Counted from the stretch's first letter, positions 1-7,709 are shown. The stretch is DNA of 40,509 nt from Prevotella sp. UBA6994 (GCA_002449845.1 DJXW01000002.1:1-40509), one strand, 5' to 3'. The notes: generated from the sequence alone by a model not told the origin. A program made the numbers and translations.

Positions 1-18
1 CAACTGCTATATTATTGC
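1..18. repeat. Right end of a 257-bp palindromic element (copy D, partial)
   Basis: The first 18 bases match the terminal inverted repeat at the right end of the element seen whole at 15602-15858 (CAACTGyTATATTATTGC). The rest of this copy lies outside the window. Confidence 0.7.
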
Positions 19-66
19 CTAAAAAAAATGAGTAAAAGTGGAAAAAACAAAAAATATGGCACTTAT

Positions 67-98
67 TTTGCAAATTAACCTTGAAAACATTATCTTTG
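67..98 (+). promoter_or_regulatory. Promoter of the Bax-inhibitor-like gene
   Basis: TTTG at 67-70, a 20-base spacer and TATCTTTG at 91-98 match the Bacteroidota primary sigma consensus (TTTG-N19-21-TAnnTTTG). Transcription would start near 105, leaving a leader of about 60 bases. Confidence 0.75.
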
Positions 99-165
99 CA
101 TCACCTTAATAATGTTTATTAGGTATATAATATATATAAATAATGTATAACATATAAATTAATAA

Positions 166-888
166 TTGGAAATGGAAATTCAAGATTTAGAAAAAGCAAT
201 TAGGGAAAAAGAAGGATACATGTCGTTGGCATTTCCCTCACTCATGCGCAAGGTATATGTTTGGATGACGATGGCATTAGCCATCACAGGCATCACAGCG
301 TATGGCGTAGCCACCTCCCCCACCCTTTTACAAATGATTTACGGTACCCGTTTTGCCATTTGGGCATTGATCATTGCAGAATTGGCATTGGTATTTTGGA
401 TTTCGGCACGCATCGAAAAGTTGTCATTAACCAGCGCCACGCTGTTATTCATTCTCTATTCAGTCATTAATGGTGCCACATTGTCATCCATCTTCTTCGT
501 ATATACGCCCACAGCTATCACCAAGGTGTTCTTCATCACGGCTGGCACATTTGGCGTAATGGCCCTCTATGGTTATTTCACGAAATCAGACCTCAGTTCT
601 TGGGGAAAGATCCTGATGATGGGTGTACTCGGACTTATCATTGCCCTTTTGGTCAATATGTTCTTGAAGAGTGCGATGATGGATTTGATACTCTCTGGCA
701 TTGGCGTATTGGTATTCACTGGACTGACTGCATACGACACACAGAAGATTAAGCAGATGCTTGCCATGCAAACCGATATGGGTGAAGGTGCACAAAAGGT
801 GGCATTGATTGGTGCATTGAGCTTGTATCTCGATTTCATTAACTTGTTCTTATATTTGCTGCGCTTCTTCGGAAGGGGGAATGATTAA
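166..888 (+). CDS. Bax inhibitor-1/YccA family membrane protein
   Basis: This 240-aa protein is almost entirely hydrophobic, with about seven membrane segments between residues 25 and 236 after a charged N-terminus. The layout and motifs such as GLTAYDTQKIK (about residues 183-193) and LYLDFINLFLYLLR near the end are those of the BI-1/YccA/LFG (UPF0005) family of inner-membrane proteins. Characterised members act as pH-sensitive calcium leak channels or interact with the FtsH protease; which applies here is not shown by the sequence. It has its own promoter at 67-98. The following lipoprotein lies 74 bases downstream on the same strand and may be co-transcribed. A 9-base tandem repeat starts inside its stop codon. 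Confidence 0.92.
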   Translation: MEMEIQDLEKAIREKEGYMSLAFPSLMRKVYVWMTMALAITGITAYGVATSPTLLQMIYGTRFAIWALIIAELALVFWISARIEKLSLTSATLLFILYSVINGATLSSIFFVYTPTAITKVFFITAGTFGVMALYGYFTKSDLSSWGKILMMGVLGLIIALLVNMFLKSAMMDLILSGIGVLVFTGLTAYDTQKIKQMLAMQTDMGEGAQKVALIGALSLYLDFINLFLYLLRFFGRGND

Positions 889-949
889 CTCGGAGAGCTC
901 GGAGAACTCAGAGAACTCGGAGGACTCGGAGAGCTCGGAGGACTCGGAA
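887..949 (+). repeat. Seven tandem 9-bp units (AACTCGGAG type)
   Basis: Seven consecutive 9-mers variant on [AG][AG]CTCGGAG run from the stop codon of the upstream gene to just before the lipoprotein start. Unlike the heptamers elsewhere in the window, this array has a 9-base period, a multiple of three. Confidence 0.85.
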
Positions 950-962
950 AAATATCAGAAAA

Positions 963-1631
963 ATGAAAAAATCAATTATTGCAGCAGGCATCTTTTGCAT
1001 AGCACTTACAGGATGCGGAAGCATGGGACTCGGCACATTAGGTACAGCAGGTACGACAGGTACATCTGGCACAAGCGCCACAGGTAGCATCTTAGGTAAC
1101 GTGCTCGGTGCCATCACCAACGGACAAACCATCGGCAACATCCTCACAAGTGTCATTGGCATCGACAAGCCCACACAAGCCGACCTCATTGGCTCTTGGC
1201 GTTACTATCAACCAGGTGTAGCTTTCACCAGCGAAAACCTCTTGGCAAAAGCTGGAGGAGAGGTTGCCGCCACCACCGCAAGGGAGAAATTGGTCACTTA
1301 CTACAATGGCGTAGGCATCACCAACGCCAACACGTCCTTGCAATTTACCCAAGACGGTTCGTTTAGCGGAAAAGTGGCTGGCAAGCCCATCAGCGGTACG
1401 TACACCTATGACGAAAGTACGTGCAAATTGACCATGAAGACTCTTCTCTTTTCCTTACCCGCATACGCCAAGAAGTCGACACAAGGCATCAGCATCCTTT
1501 TTGAATCAAAAAAGTTACTCAATGTTCTTCAGACGATGGCTGCCGTAAGTGGCAATTCAACCCTCTCTTCTATCGGAGAGCTTAGCAAGAACTACGATGG
1601 CATTCGTTTAGGATTTGACATGAGCAAATAA
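963..1631 (+). CDS. DUF4923-type lipoprotein
   Basis: A 222-aa exported lipoprotein. The N-terminus is a lipoprotein signal (MKKSIIAAG..., lipobox LTGC, lipidated Cys about residue 19). A Gly/Thr/Ser-rich linker of about 40 residues follows. The mature domain (about 75-220) contains LIGSWRYYQPGVAFTSENLL, AKAGGEVAA and QDGSFSGKVAGKPISGTYTY, the features I associate with the Bacteroidota DUF4923 family; its function is unknown and the pattern resembles lipocalin-like small barrels. A strong terminator at 1651-1687 ends the unit, so it probably shares the promoter of the preceding membrane protein. Confidence 0.82.
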   Translation: MKKSIIAAGIFCIALTGCGSMGLGTLGTAGTTGTSGTSATGSILGNVLGAITNGQTIGNILTSVIGIDKPTQADLIGSWRYYQPGVAFTSENLLAKAGGEVAATTAREKLVTYYNGVGITNANTSLQFTQDGSFSGKVAGKPISGTYTYDESTCKLTMKTLLFSLPAYAKKSTQGISILFESKKLLNVLQTMAAVSGNSTLSSIGELSKNYDGIRLGFDMSK

Positions 1632-1650
1632 GGTACCGTTACATATACAA

Positions 1651-1687
1651 AAAATGGGATGGAGCATTGTAGTCTCCATCCCATTTT
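1651..1687 (+). terminator. Strong intrinsic terminator after the lipoprotein gene
   Basis: A perfect 14-bp stem (1651-1664 paired with 1674-1687, AAAATGGGATGGAG and its complement) with a 9-base loop and a TTTT run at the 3' side. The A run on the other side could let it work in both directions. Confidence 0.9.
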
Positions 1688-1815
1688 CGTTGTCATTTCA
1701 CTCTTTTACACACAAGAGTTCATTCCCAAGCTCGTGGCAATAGCCGTCAGTATGGCAGTGATAATCTGGATGACGAATTTCCACTTTTCCTTATTCATCG
1801 AGCAATCCTCACACA

Positions 1816-2265
1816 TTAACCATTATTCTCGCTCTCGGTGTTCTCTTTGTTCTCGCTACCTGCATCATGAGAATAAATCACCTGTTCCTTGGCACGCGCC
1901 ATGATGCCCAAAGCCTTAGAGGTAAGGTCTCCAGTGGCACGAGAGCGGAGCTTGTATGCTTCCACGTTCTTGGTTACAGAGAAGTCCTCAGGTTTGTCAG
2001 CAGGCTTAGTCTTGATACCGAGAGAGAAGATTGCCAAGTTGGGTATCTTCACAGCCTTGCCGTCGAGCACCAACTCAGAGATGCAGTCAATCATGTCGGT
2101 CAAGATCCCGTAAATCAATCCCTCAGAATACGGAGAGTTATGGTTCGACATGTGCTTAGCCAAGTCTTCAAGAGTCAGTGTTTCGCTCAATTGCACGTGT
2201 GCATACCACTTTCCATTCATGGGAGAATTTTCTCTTTTACTTTGATAAAGTTTGTACCTTAACAT
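1816..2265 (-). CDS. HU family (HU-HIG type) DNA-binding protein
   Basis: A 149-aa protein whose first 120 residues have the fold pattern of the HU/IHF superfamily variant common in Bacteroidales. It starts MLRYKLYQSKRENSPM, has a helical segment LTLEDLAKHMSNHNSPYSEGLIYGILTDMIDC-type (about residues 31-62), then a beta segment with VKIPNLAIFSLGIKTKPA where the DNA-binding arm is expected, and LRSRATGDLT. The tail after residue 125 is Glu/Asn-rich and probably disordered. Such proteins are abundant, non-specific nucleoid or accessory DNA binders. It is transcribed alone from a promoter at 2336-2369, in the opposite direction to the lipoprotein gene. Confidence 0.85.
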   Translation of the reverse strand: MLRYKLYQSKRENSPMNGKWYAHVQLSETLTLEDLAKHMSNHNSPYSEGLIYGILTDMIDCISELVLDGKAVKIPNLAIFSLGIKTKPADKPEDFSVTKNVEAYKLRSRATGDLTSKALGIMARAKEQVIYSHDAGSENKENTESENNG

Positions 2266-2335
2266 TTTCTTTTGTTTTTAATAATGAATTACTTTGATTG
2301 TTACTCTCTTTGTTGATTGTCGACTTTCAACGATG

Positions 2336-2369
2336 CAAAGGTAATGGCATTCTTGCGAATACTTGCAAA
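2336..2369 (-). promoter_or_regulatory. Promoter of the HU-like gene
   Basis: Read on the minus strand, TTTG (2366-2369), 22 bases, then TACCTTTG (2336-2343). The spacer is slightly longer than the usual 19-21. The leader to the ATG at 2265 is about 65 bases. Confidence 0.6.
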
Positions 2370-2613
2370 AACACCCTTTTTCGGAATGTTAACAAGGGTT
2401 AATGGATAATTATATAGAAGCAAGAAAGGAAGAAGCAAGAAGCAGGAGATTAGTCTTTTTGATTGAGAAGCAAGCAACCGTGACTAATTAACACAAAGCA
2501 TCCACCAATCCACCACTAAACACTCATCACTAAACACTAAGCATTCATCACTAAACACTCACTCATTAATCATATCTCCTGCTTCTTGCTTCTTACTCTC
2601 CTGCTTCTAAACA

Positions 2614-2646
2614 AAAAGAGGGAACCAGAATTTCTTCCGATTCCCC
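2614..2646 (-). terminator. Terminator of cargo/tiny-gene operon 1
   Basis: On the minus strand, GGGAA (2641-2645) and a partial inner stem pair with TTCCC (2620-2624), followed by a T-rich run. It lies 25 bases after the tiny gene's stop. The same structure follows operon 2 (4768-4801). Confidence 0.65.
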
Positions 2647-2670
2647 TTTGATTTATCAGATGTCTTTGGA

Positions 2671-2868
2671 TTATACATCCCAGAATCCGCCCTTTGCTGT
2701 GGGAGCAGGAGCATCACCAGCATTTGAGCCGCCACTGCCAATGTTGATGGCGGTGCTGCCGTCGTTGAACGTGCCCGTACCCGTCACCTTTGAGAGCCAT
2801 ACGGCGAAACCATTCTCTGTTACCACCTCGACTGAAGTGGTGCGTGGAACTACATAACTTCTTTTCAT
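2671..2868 (-). CDS. Tiny Gly-rich protein, partner of the upstream T9SS-type cargo (copy 1)
   Basis: A 65-aa protein of unknown function. It starts MKRSYVVPRTTSVEVV, has a middle rich in Gly, Thr, Ser and Asn, and ends APTAKGGFWDV. There is no signal peptide, membrane segment or Cys. It lies 18 bases after the stop of the large secreted-protein gene and is preceded by a strong Shine-Dalgarno sequence (AAAAAAGGAGGA, 2877-2888), uncommon in Bacteroidota. Its protein is identical to that at 4826-5023. It shares its N-terminal M[KR][RK]xYxxPxT and C-terminal AKG...WD[VF] motifs with the 76-aa protein at 10682-10912, which sits in the same position behind another large cargo gene. This recurrence and the protein-level identity argue that it is a real gene. 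Confidence 0.72.
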   Translation of the reverse strand: MKRSYVVPRTTSVEVVTENGFAVWLSKVTGTGTFNDGSTAINIGSGGSNAGDAPAPTAKGGFWDV

Positions 2869-2876
2869 ATATTCAT

Positions 2877-2888
2877 TCCTCCTTTTTT
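2877..2888 (-). promoter_or_regulatory. Strong Shine-Dalgarno sequence before tiny gene 1
   Basis: AAAAAAGGAGGA ends 8 bases before the ATG at 2868. Ribosomes of this phylum mostly do not rely on such sites, so a near-perfect one is notable. It also decides the start codon. Confidence 0.75.
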
Positions 2889-4539
2889 ATTTCACTAATA
2901 CTTTCTTGCCGTTCACGATGTAGATGCCCTTCTGCAAGTTGCCTTGTACCTGCTGACCGTTCAGGTTGTAAACCTTATCTGCACCTGTCTTCACACCCTC
3001 AATGTTGTTGATGGCATTCGTACCCTCGAAGAAAGAGAACTTAGCACCAAATCCACCAATCGTAGGAGCATTTTGAGCATTCTTCGTTGCCTTGATGTCG
3101 AAGTAACAGATTGTTGGAGCGATGGTTACATTCTTTTCTACGGTGTAGAAGTTGTATTCACCCTCTGCTGGGTTACCGAAGTAGAAGTAGATGTACTTGT
3201 ATCCCTTTGGATCTTGTGGCTCGCATGGAACAAGCTCGAAGTCCTCGTATGTTCCGTACATGCTGATTGTTGCATCAGGCTCATTGGAATCAACATGAGA
3301 TACGGTGAGAGGAGTACCAAGTTCACTCTCTAAGATAGAGAACTGAACCTTCTTACGTGCATCATTGTCCATACCACTAATCTTCTCTGGCAAGAAGAGG
3401 TAAGGACGGTTTGGAATGAGGTCGTTAGGACCTACCTCCTCAAACTTCAAGTCACAATTCCAGTGATAGCCATCCTCTGCATTCTCGTGAGACTCTACGG
3501 CTACATAGTCGAGGAATCTACCATATATGCCATTCTGAGCCAACAGGTTATAGTCGGGCAATACGAGGGTCATCCACGTGTTCAACGTAAAGGTTCTCTC
3601 AAAAGTAGTAGTAGGTTCTGGCTCTGGTTCCTCCACAGGAATTGCAAAGAATGCATAACCCTGTACGTATTCTGCCAAATCTTGTGCATCACCAGTGATA
3701 TGATTTTGAGCACTACGCTCTACATAGGTTTGGTGGAACCAAGAACTTTTTATTGAGTTAATAGCAATGTAAGTGTTCTTGTCAAACTGATTCAACAAAT
3801 AATCAATATCATTATCGCTTGGCATACCTAAAGAGAAAGAGCCGTTCAATGCATCGTTGATATACAACTGCCAACCAGGCTGAGTTTCATTTCCTATACC
3901 TGGTCCCCAAACAACGCCTTCTACATTTACTCTCGTAGGTACCATGAATTCGTTAGTTGCAACATTTCTCACATCGTTGAATTTAAGATTCAAACTGTAT
4001 GCGTCACCGTATAATGCCCAGTGAGCATTCTCTAATGCGTGGAGTCCTTTTGAATTAACGTCGCCAGGTCTTTTAACAATTTCCAATTCTCCATTCCTGT
4101 TAGGAGCCATCGTGCTAAAAGGTTCTCTTGCATTCAAGTCATTTTCTGAGAAATACAGATATTGCACACCCTGTCCTGCTGCATTATTGGTAATATAATT
4201 CCAATTCGTCTCATTGGCAGTGGACATTTTAAAGGGAGGATTAAACTCATAGTCAACATACACAGTAGCATCAGAAGAGGGGACTGTCGTAATCTCCTGT
4301 GTCAAGGCTGCATCACTGTAATATTTGTACGTGGTGTAGCCACGCCACAAAGCTTGTGGCATACCGTTTTCGAGAGAGGCACCAGCTCGAAGGTTTCTAG
4401 CTGTAGCGGTCATCGTTCTGCCATCCACATGTGTGGTCAAGCTGTACGTGATGGTAGCAGCGTTGGCAGAAACCACAGAACAGAATAGGAATGCCAATAG
4501 CATCCACATCTTCTTGAATAGGGGTTTTGTTTTATTCAT
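2887..4539 (-). CDS. Secreted protein with T9SS type A-like sorting tail (cargo 1)
   Basis: A 550-aa exported protein. Residues 1-28 are a signal peptide (MNKTKPLFKKMWMLLAFLF..., cleavage near SANA). The N-terminal part holds a TYSLTTHVDGRTMTATA module; residues about 90-315 differ from the paralogue at 5042-6928; a module starting near TLNTWMTLVLPDYNLLAQNG (about 318-337) is shared and resembles a segment common in Prevotella surface proteins. The last 28 residues (VYNLNGQQV...GIYIVNGKKVLVK) match the type A C-terminal domain that directs proteins through the type IX secretion system. SprA, the T9SS translocon, is encoded at 29539-37245. No catalytic motif is visible. It is first in a two-gene operon with the tiny gene at 2671-2868. 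Confidence 0.8.
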   Translation of the reverse strand: MNKTKPLFKKMWMLLAFLFCSVVSANAATITYSLTTHVDGRTMTATARNLRAGASLENGMPQALWRGYTTYKYYSDAALTQEITTVPSSDATVYVDYEFNPPFKMSTANETNWNYITNNAAGQGVQYLYFSENDLNAREPFSTMAPNRNGELEIVKRPGDVNSKGLHALENAHWALYGDAYSLNLKFNDVRNVATNEFMVPTRVNVEGVVWGPGIGNETQPGWQLYINDALNGSFSLGMPSDNDIDYLLNQFDKNTYIAINSIKSSWFHQTYVERSAQNHITGDAQDLAEYVQGYAFFAIPVEEPEPEPTTTFERTFTLNTWMTLVLPDYNLLAQNGIYGRFLDYVAVESHENAEDGYHWNCDLKFEEVGPNDLIPNRPYLFLPEKISGMDNDARKKVQFSILESELGTPLTVSHVDSNEPDATISMYGTYEDFELVPCEPQDPKGYKYIYFYFGNPAEGEYNFYTVEKNVTIAPTICYFDIKATKNAQNAPTIGGFGAKFSFFEGTNAINNIEGVKTGADKVYNLNGQQVQGNLQKGIYIVNGKKVLVK

Positions 4540-4598
4540 ACTAAAACTGATTTGATGATTAATAATGTTAATTGTTTTTTATGTGTTATTTTTTGATA

Positions 4599-4606
4599 CA
4601 AATTTA
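4599..4606 (-). promoter_or_regulatory. -7 element of operon 1
   Basis: TAAATTTG on the minus strand, about 60 bases before the ATG at 4539. No clear -33 TTTG is seen. Confidence 0.55.
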
Positions 4607-4685
4607 ATGATTCATTTACATTAATGTATAACTAACAGATACATTTTATCATTTTTTCACATAACAAAACCTCGATTAACATTCA

Positions 4686-4760
4686 TTGAAGGGAGGGAGG
4701 GATTTTAGAGAAAAAGAGGTGAGGGGTGAGAGGTGAGAGATATGTTTTAGAGATGGAGGA
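4686..4760 (+). repeat. GAGGTGA-type heptamer array between the two cargo operons
   Basis: GAGGGAGGGA followed by gaggtga/ggggtga/gaggtga units, then two copies of a ttttagag-type phrase. It fills the gap between the start of operon 1 and the terminator of operon 2; no gene is present. Confidence 0.7.
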
Positions 4761-4767
4761 TTTTAGA

Positions 4768-4801
4768 GAAAAAGGGGAACCAAAATTTCTTCCGATTCCC
4801 C
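4768..4801 (-). terminator. Terminator of cargo/tiny-gene operon 2
   Basis: GGGGAA (minus strand, complementary to 4796-4801) pairs with TTCCCC (4774-4779), followed on the minus strand by TTTTT. It is homologous to the terminator at 2614-2646. Confidence 0.65.
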
Positions 4802-4825
4802 CTTGATTTATCAGATGTCTTTTGA

Positions 4826-5023
4826 TTATACATCCCAGAATCCGCCCTTTGCTGTGGGAGCAGGAGCATCACCGGCATTTGAACCGCCACTGCCAATGTT
4901 GATGGCGGTGCTGCCGTCGTTGAACGTGCCAGTACCCGTCACCTTTGAGAGCCATACGGCGAAACCATTCTCTGTTACCACCTCAACTGAAGTGGTGCGT
5001 GGAACTACATAACTTCTTTTCAT
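4826..5023 (-). CDS. Tiny Gly-rich protein, partner of the upstream T9SS-type cargo (copy 2)
   Basis: 65 aa, identical in protein sequence to the product at 2671-2868, with a few silent base differences. It again lies 18 bases after a large cargo gene and carries the same Shine-Dalgarno sequence (GGAGG at 5033-5037). Silent differences without amino-acid change suggest either recent duplication with selection on the protein, or gene conversion. Function unknown; see the entry at 2671-2868 for its sequence features. Confidence 0.72.
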   Translation of the reverse strand: MKRSYVVPRTTSVEVVTENGFAVWLSKVTGTGTFNDGSTAINIGSGGSNAGDAPAPTAKGGFWDV

Positions 5024-5041
5024 ATATTCATTCCTCCTTTT

Positions 5042-6928
5042 TTATTTCACTAATACTTTCTTGCCGTTCACGATGTAGATGCCCTTCTGCAAGTTGCCTT
5101 GTACCTGCTGACCGTTCAGGTTGTAAACCTTATCTGCACCTGTCTTCACACCCTCGATGTTATTGATGGCATTCGTACCCTCGAAGAAAGAGAACTTAGC
5201 ACCAAATCCACCAATCGTAGGAGCATTTTGAGCATTCTTCGTTGCCTTAATATCAAAGTAGCAGATTGTTGGAGCGATGGTTACATTCTTTTCTACGGTG
5301 TAGAAGTTGTATTCACCCTCTGCTGGATTACCGAAGTAGAAGTAGATGTACTTGTATCCCTTTGGCTCCTGTGGCTCACATGGAACAAGCTCGAAGTCCT
5401 CGTATGTTCCATACATGCTGATTGTCGCGTCTGGCTCATTGGGATCAACATGAGAAACGGTGAGAGGAGTACCATTCAAGTTGAACTTCACCACCTTGCT
5501 GCGAGTATTGTCATCAGCACCCTCAATCTTCTCAGGCAAGAAGAGGTATGGGCGGTTAGGAATGAGGTCATTAGGACCAACCTCCTCAAACTTCAGGTCA
5601 CAATTCCAGTGATAGCCATCCTCTGCATTCTCGTGAGACTCTACGGCTACATAGTCGAGGAATCTACCCCAGATACCGTTCTGTGCCAACAGGTTATAGT
5701 CGGGCAATACCAAGGTCATCCACTTGCCTTGAGTAAATGTTCTCTCAACACCAGGAACTTCTGTCTTTGTCTCCTTGATGTAAACAACGATATTCTTCGT
5801 GTTAGGCATCACATAATCATCAGCATATTTCTCGGTGAAATCAGCATCCTTATAGAAGTAATCATACTCACATTCAGGATCTTGTGTGTATTCTGTTGGG
5901 AACGACAGTTTCTTGCCATTACCGTAAGAATCAACTTGTGGCTTCACGATGTCCTGATACCATTTACCGTCATATCGAAGAATCTTATATGTTACGTTAT
6001 AGTTCAAATCCAGTCCCGTGTTCACTGGTGTAGCGTAGAAGCCATACCACCATTGATCATGCTTGGTTCCAGTATCACCTTCCCATCTTGGGTTACGAAC
6101 CAACTGGTTCTGGTTATCGAAATGGAATTCTCCTTCAATTTCTTTGGTTTGAAGCTTATAATTTACGTTTTGAAATTCTACATACAAATTGGTGTTTGGT
6201 ACACCCAACATCATTGTTGGATACTCAACCCACTTGTATTGCTTGTTTTGCTTGGTTGTCTTATTAACATATAATTGCCAACCAATCCTTGGTTTAGCAC
6301 CTAATTTCAAGTTAGAAGCACTAGTAGTACTACCCCATTGCATCCATCCATTTTCTCCGTAAGAAGCATCATTAATTCTAATGTTCAAATTATACGCATC
6401 ACCATACAAAGCCCATTGGCAGTCACCTAATATACCCATTTCGGCATTAGGGTCGATACCTGTCTTTCCATAGGTGGGAGTTTTCGTTCCTGTAACTTTA
6501 TAGCCAAATACGCCCTCATAACCGGGATAGTTTCTTTGTTTCAGATACAACATATAGTTGTTGGAACCTCCAGAATTATAAGTACGAAGGTTATGCCAAA
6601 TAGGGTCTTGTCCTTCTTGAGATACAATAAAAGGAGGATCAAACTCATAATCTACAGACACCGTTCCTCCATTATCAGGAGCAGTAGTGATCACCTCACC
6701 TGCTTCGTTGCGGAAGGTATAAGTACAATACGCACGCCACAAAGCTTGTGGCATAGAGCTGAGGAGGTCGGCACCTGCAGCCACGTCAGCCGTAGCGGTC
6801 ATCGTTCTGCCATCCACATGAGTGGTCAAGCTGTACGTGATGTTAACAGCGTTGGCAGAAACCACAGAACAGAATAGGAATGCCAATAGCATCCACATTT
6901 TCTTGAATAGGGGTTTTGTTTTACTCAT
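5042..6928 (-). CDS. Secreted protein with T9SS type A-like sorting tail (cargo 2)
   Basis: A 628-aa paralogue of the 550-aa protein at 2887-4539. The signal peptide and first approximately 50 residues, and the last approximately 210 residues, are nearly identical to the paralogue; the middle (about 90-400) is different and longer. It includes a segment (VTYKILRYDGKWYQDIV..., about 315-395) resembling short beta-sandwich repeats, with CEYDYFYKDADFTEKY. The C-terminus is the same T9SS-type tail ending GKKVLVK. No enzymatic motif is visible. The most likely role is a cell-surface or secreted protein exported by SprA-dependent T9SS. It is followed by the identical tiny gene at 4826-5023. The offset between the two operons is exactly 2155 bases over their 3' parts. 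Confidence 0.8.
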   Translation of the reverse strand: MSKTKPLFKKMWMLLAFLFCSVVSANAVNITYSLTTHVDGRTMTATADVAAGADLLSSMPQALWRAYCTYTFRNEAGEVITTAPDNGGTVSVDYEFDPPFIVSQEGQDPIWHNLRTYNSGGSNNYMLYLKQRNYPGYEGVFGYKVTGTKTPTYGKTGIDPNAEMGILGDCQWALYGDAYNLNIRINDASYGENGWMQWGSTTSASNLKLGAKPRIGWQLYVNKTTKQNKQYKWVEYPTMMLGVPNTNLYVEFQNVNYKLQTKEIEGEFHFDNQNQLVRNPRWEGDTGTKHDQWWYGFYATPVNTGLDLNYNVTYKILRYDGKWYQDIVKPQVDSYGNGKKLSFPTEYTQDPECEYDYFYKDADFTEKYADDYVMPNTKNIVVYIKETKTEVPGVERTFTQGKWMTLVLPDYNLLAQNGIWGRFLDYVAVESHENAEDGYHWNCDLKFEEVGPNDLIPNRPYLFLPEKIEGADDNTRSKVVKFNLNGTPLTVSHVDPNEPDATISMYGTYEDFELVPCEPQEPKGYKYIYFYFGNPAEGEYNFYTVEKNVTIAPTICYFDIKATKNAQNAPTIGGFGAKFSFFEGTNAINNIEGVKTGADKVYNLNGQQVQGNLQKGIYIVNGKKVLVK

Positions 6929-6999
6929 ATTAAACTGCTTTTATGTTGAAAATGTTAATTAATTACTCCATCCGGTTTAGAGCGTGATATATTATTTTC

Positions 7000-7007
7000 C
7001 AAAATTA
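7000..7007 (-). promoter_or_regulatory. -7 element of operon 2
   Basis: TAATTTTG on the minus strand, about 72 bases before the ATG at 6928. It lies in an AT-rich gap between divergent genes. Confidence 0.5.
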
Positions 7008-7109
7008 CACACATATTTTATTATATATATTAATTGCTTTGACAATTTACCATTTATTTACAAACCACACTCAAAATTAACAATAATTACGAAATTATTT
7101 TGTAACAGA

Positions 7110-7167
7110 ATTGTAAATACTTAGTGAAAAGAAGTACTTTTGCACCGTGTCCGCACGTTGTGGACAC
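7110..7167 (+). promoter_or_regulatory. Promoter and leader hairpin of the RteC-like gene
   Basis: ATTG (7110-7113), 21 bases, then TACTTTTG (7135-7142). The predicted transcript begins in an inverted repeat, GTGTCC (7147-7152) and GGACAC (7162-7167) with a 9-base loop. The repeat sits exactly at the start region, so it could be an operator or a 5' stabilising hairpin. Confidence 0.6.
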
Positions 7168-7181
7168 ATATTTTTATTTGA

Positions 7182-7709
7182 ATGATACAAGACAACCATT
7201 CCCCACTCCATGAGCAAAGGGAAGCCGTGGCATCCGTGCCAAAAGAATCAGTGAATTACAAACTCTTCATGCAACTATTCATCAATCAACTGCTGGAATG
7301 CAAAGACCCTGCACTAAGCAACGATATAGAACTGATGCTGTATCGCACATTCTCGAAGATGCCTTTCAGCGAGTCCTCCTACGAATTATTGGAACTCATC
7401 AATAGCATATCGTCACCCCCAAAAGAGGAGAAGACGAATGGTAAATATTATTTGGCAGACCGTTGCAAAACCAGCTTCACGAAGATTGTCTGGGCACTCA
7501 ACGAGATGAAGATGCTCAGGATGGAAAACGGATTGCTACCCACTAACAAACAAGACGTGATGGAGGAATTTGGACGATTCTTGCATACCGACCTGTCTGA
7601 ATACAGCACTTTGCTCAGTAGGGCGAAGTCGCAAGACAAGGAAGAGGGATTCTTGGAAGTTATCAGGATGATGGAAGAGTCGTTGAGAAAATATTACTAT
7701 CGTGGTTAG
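7182..7709 (+). CDS. Hypothetical protein resembling the C-terminal region of RteC
   Basis: A 175-aa soluble, mostly helical protein. Residues about 87-173 (KYYLADRCKTSFTKIVWALN..., DVMEEFGRFLHTDLSEYSTLL, then EEGFLEVIRMMEESLRKYY) follow the pattern of the C-terminal half of RteC, a regulator of excision in Bacteroides conjugative transposons: a K-T-x-x-x-x-I-x-A-L helix, a short linker, an F-x-x-x-L-x-x-Y segment and a FL...L helix. RteC is longer and no mobile-element genes adjoin it, so this may be a domesticated or lone relative. This assignment is by eye and tentative. It has its own promoter with a leader hairpin, and a heptamer array starts in its stop codon. Confidence 0.5.
   Translation: MIQDNHSPLHEQREAVASVPKESVNYKLFMQLFINQLLECKDPALSNDIELMLYRTFSKMPFSESSYELLELINSISSPPKEEKTNGKYYLADRCKTSFTKIVWALNEMKMLRMENGLLPTNKQDVMEEFGRFLHTDLSEYSTLLSRAKSQDKEEGFLEVIRMMEESLRKYYYRG

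Larger units (their letters stand above)
2266..2670. repeat. Repeat-filled intergenic block with a 21-bp inverted repeat
   Basis: Apart from the HU promoter and a terminator at its left end, this 405-base gap holds no gene. It has GAAGCAA-type heptamers at about 2416-2447, the linker GATTAGTCTTTTTGATTG, a degenerate series of ctaaacact/actcatca units (about 2510-2570), and heptamers in reverse orientation at about 2575-2608. The two arrays form a perfect 21-bp inverted repeat (2430-2450 with 2574-2594). Confidence 0.8.

Noticed and set aside
881..1087. 68-codon frame starting at the stop codon of the BI-1-like gene and reading the 9-bp repeats as Ser-Glu units
   Set aside because: It overlaps the well-supported lipoprotein start by more than 120 bases, and its sequence beyond the repeat is a shadow of that gene.
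2671..2868. Bacteriocin or RiPP precursor as a firm call for the tiny genes
   Set aside because: No modification enzyme, dedicated transporter or protease gene adjoins any of the three copies, so this remains only one possible reading.
5099..6274. 391-codon frame antisense to cargo 2
   Set aside because: It is a long antisense shadow. The minus-strand protein has a signal peptide, sorting tail and close paralogue, while the antisense product resembles nothing.
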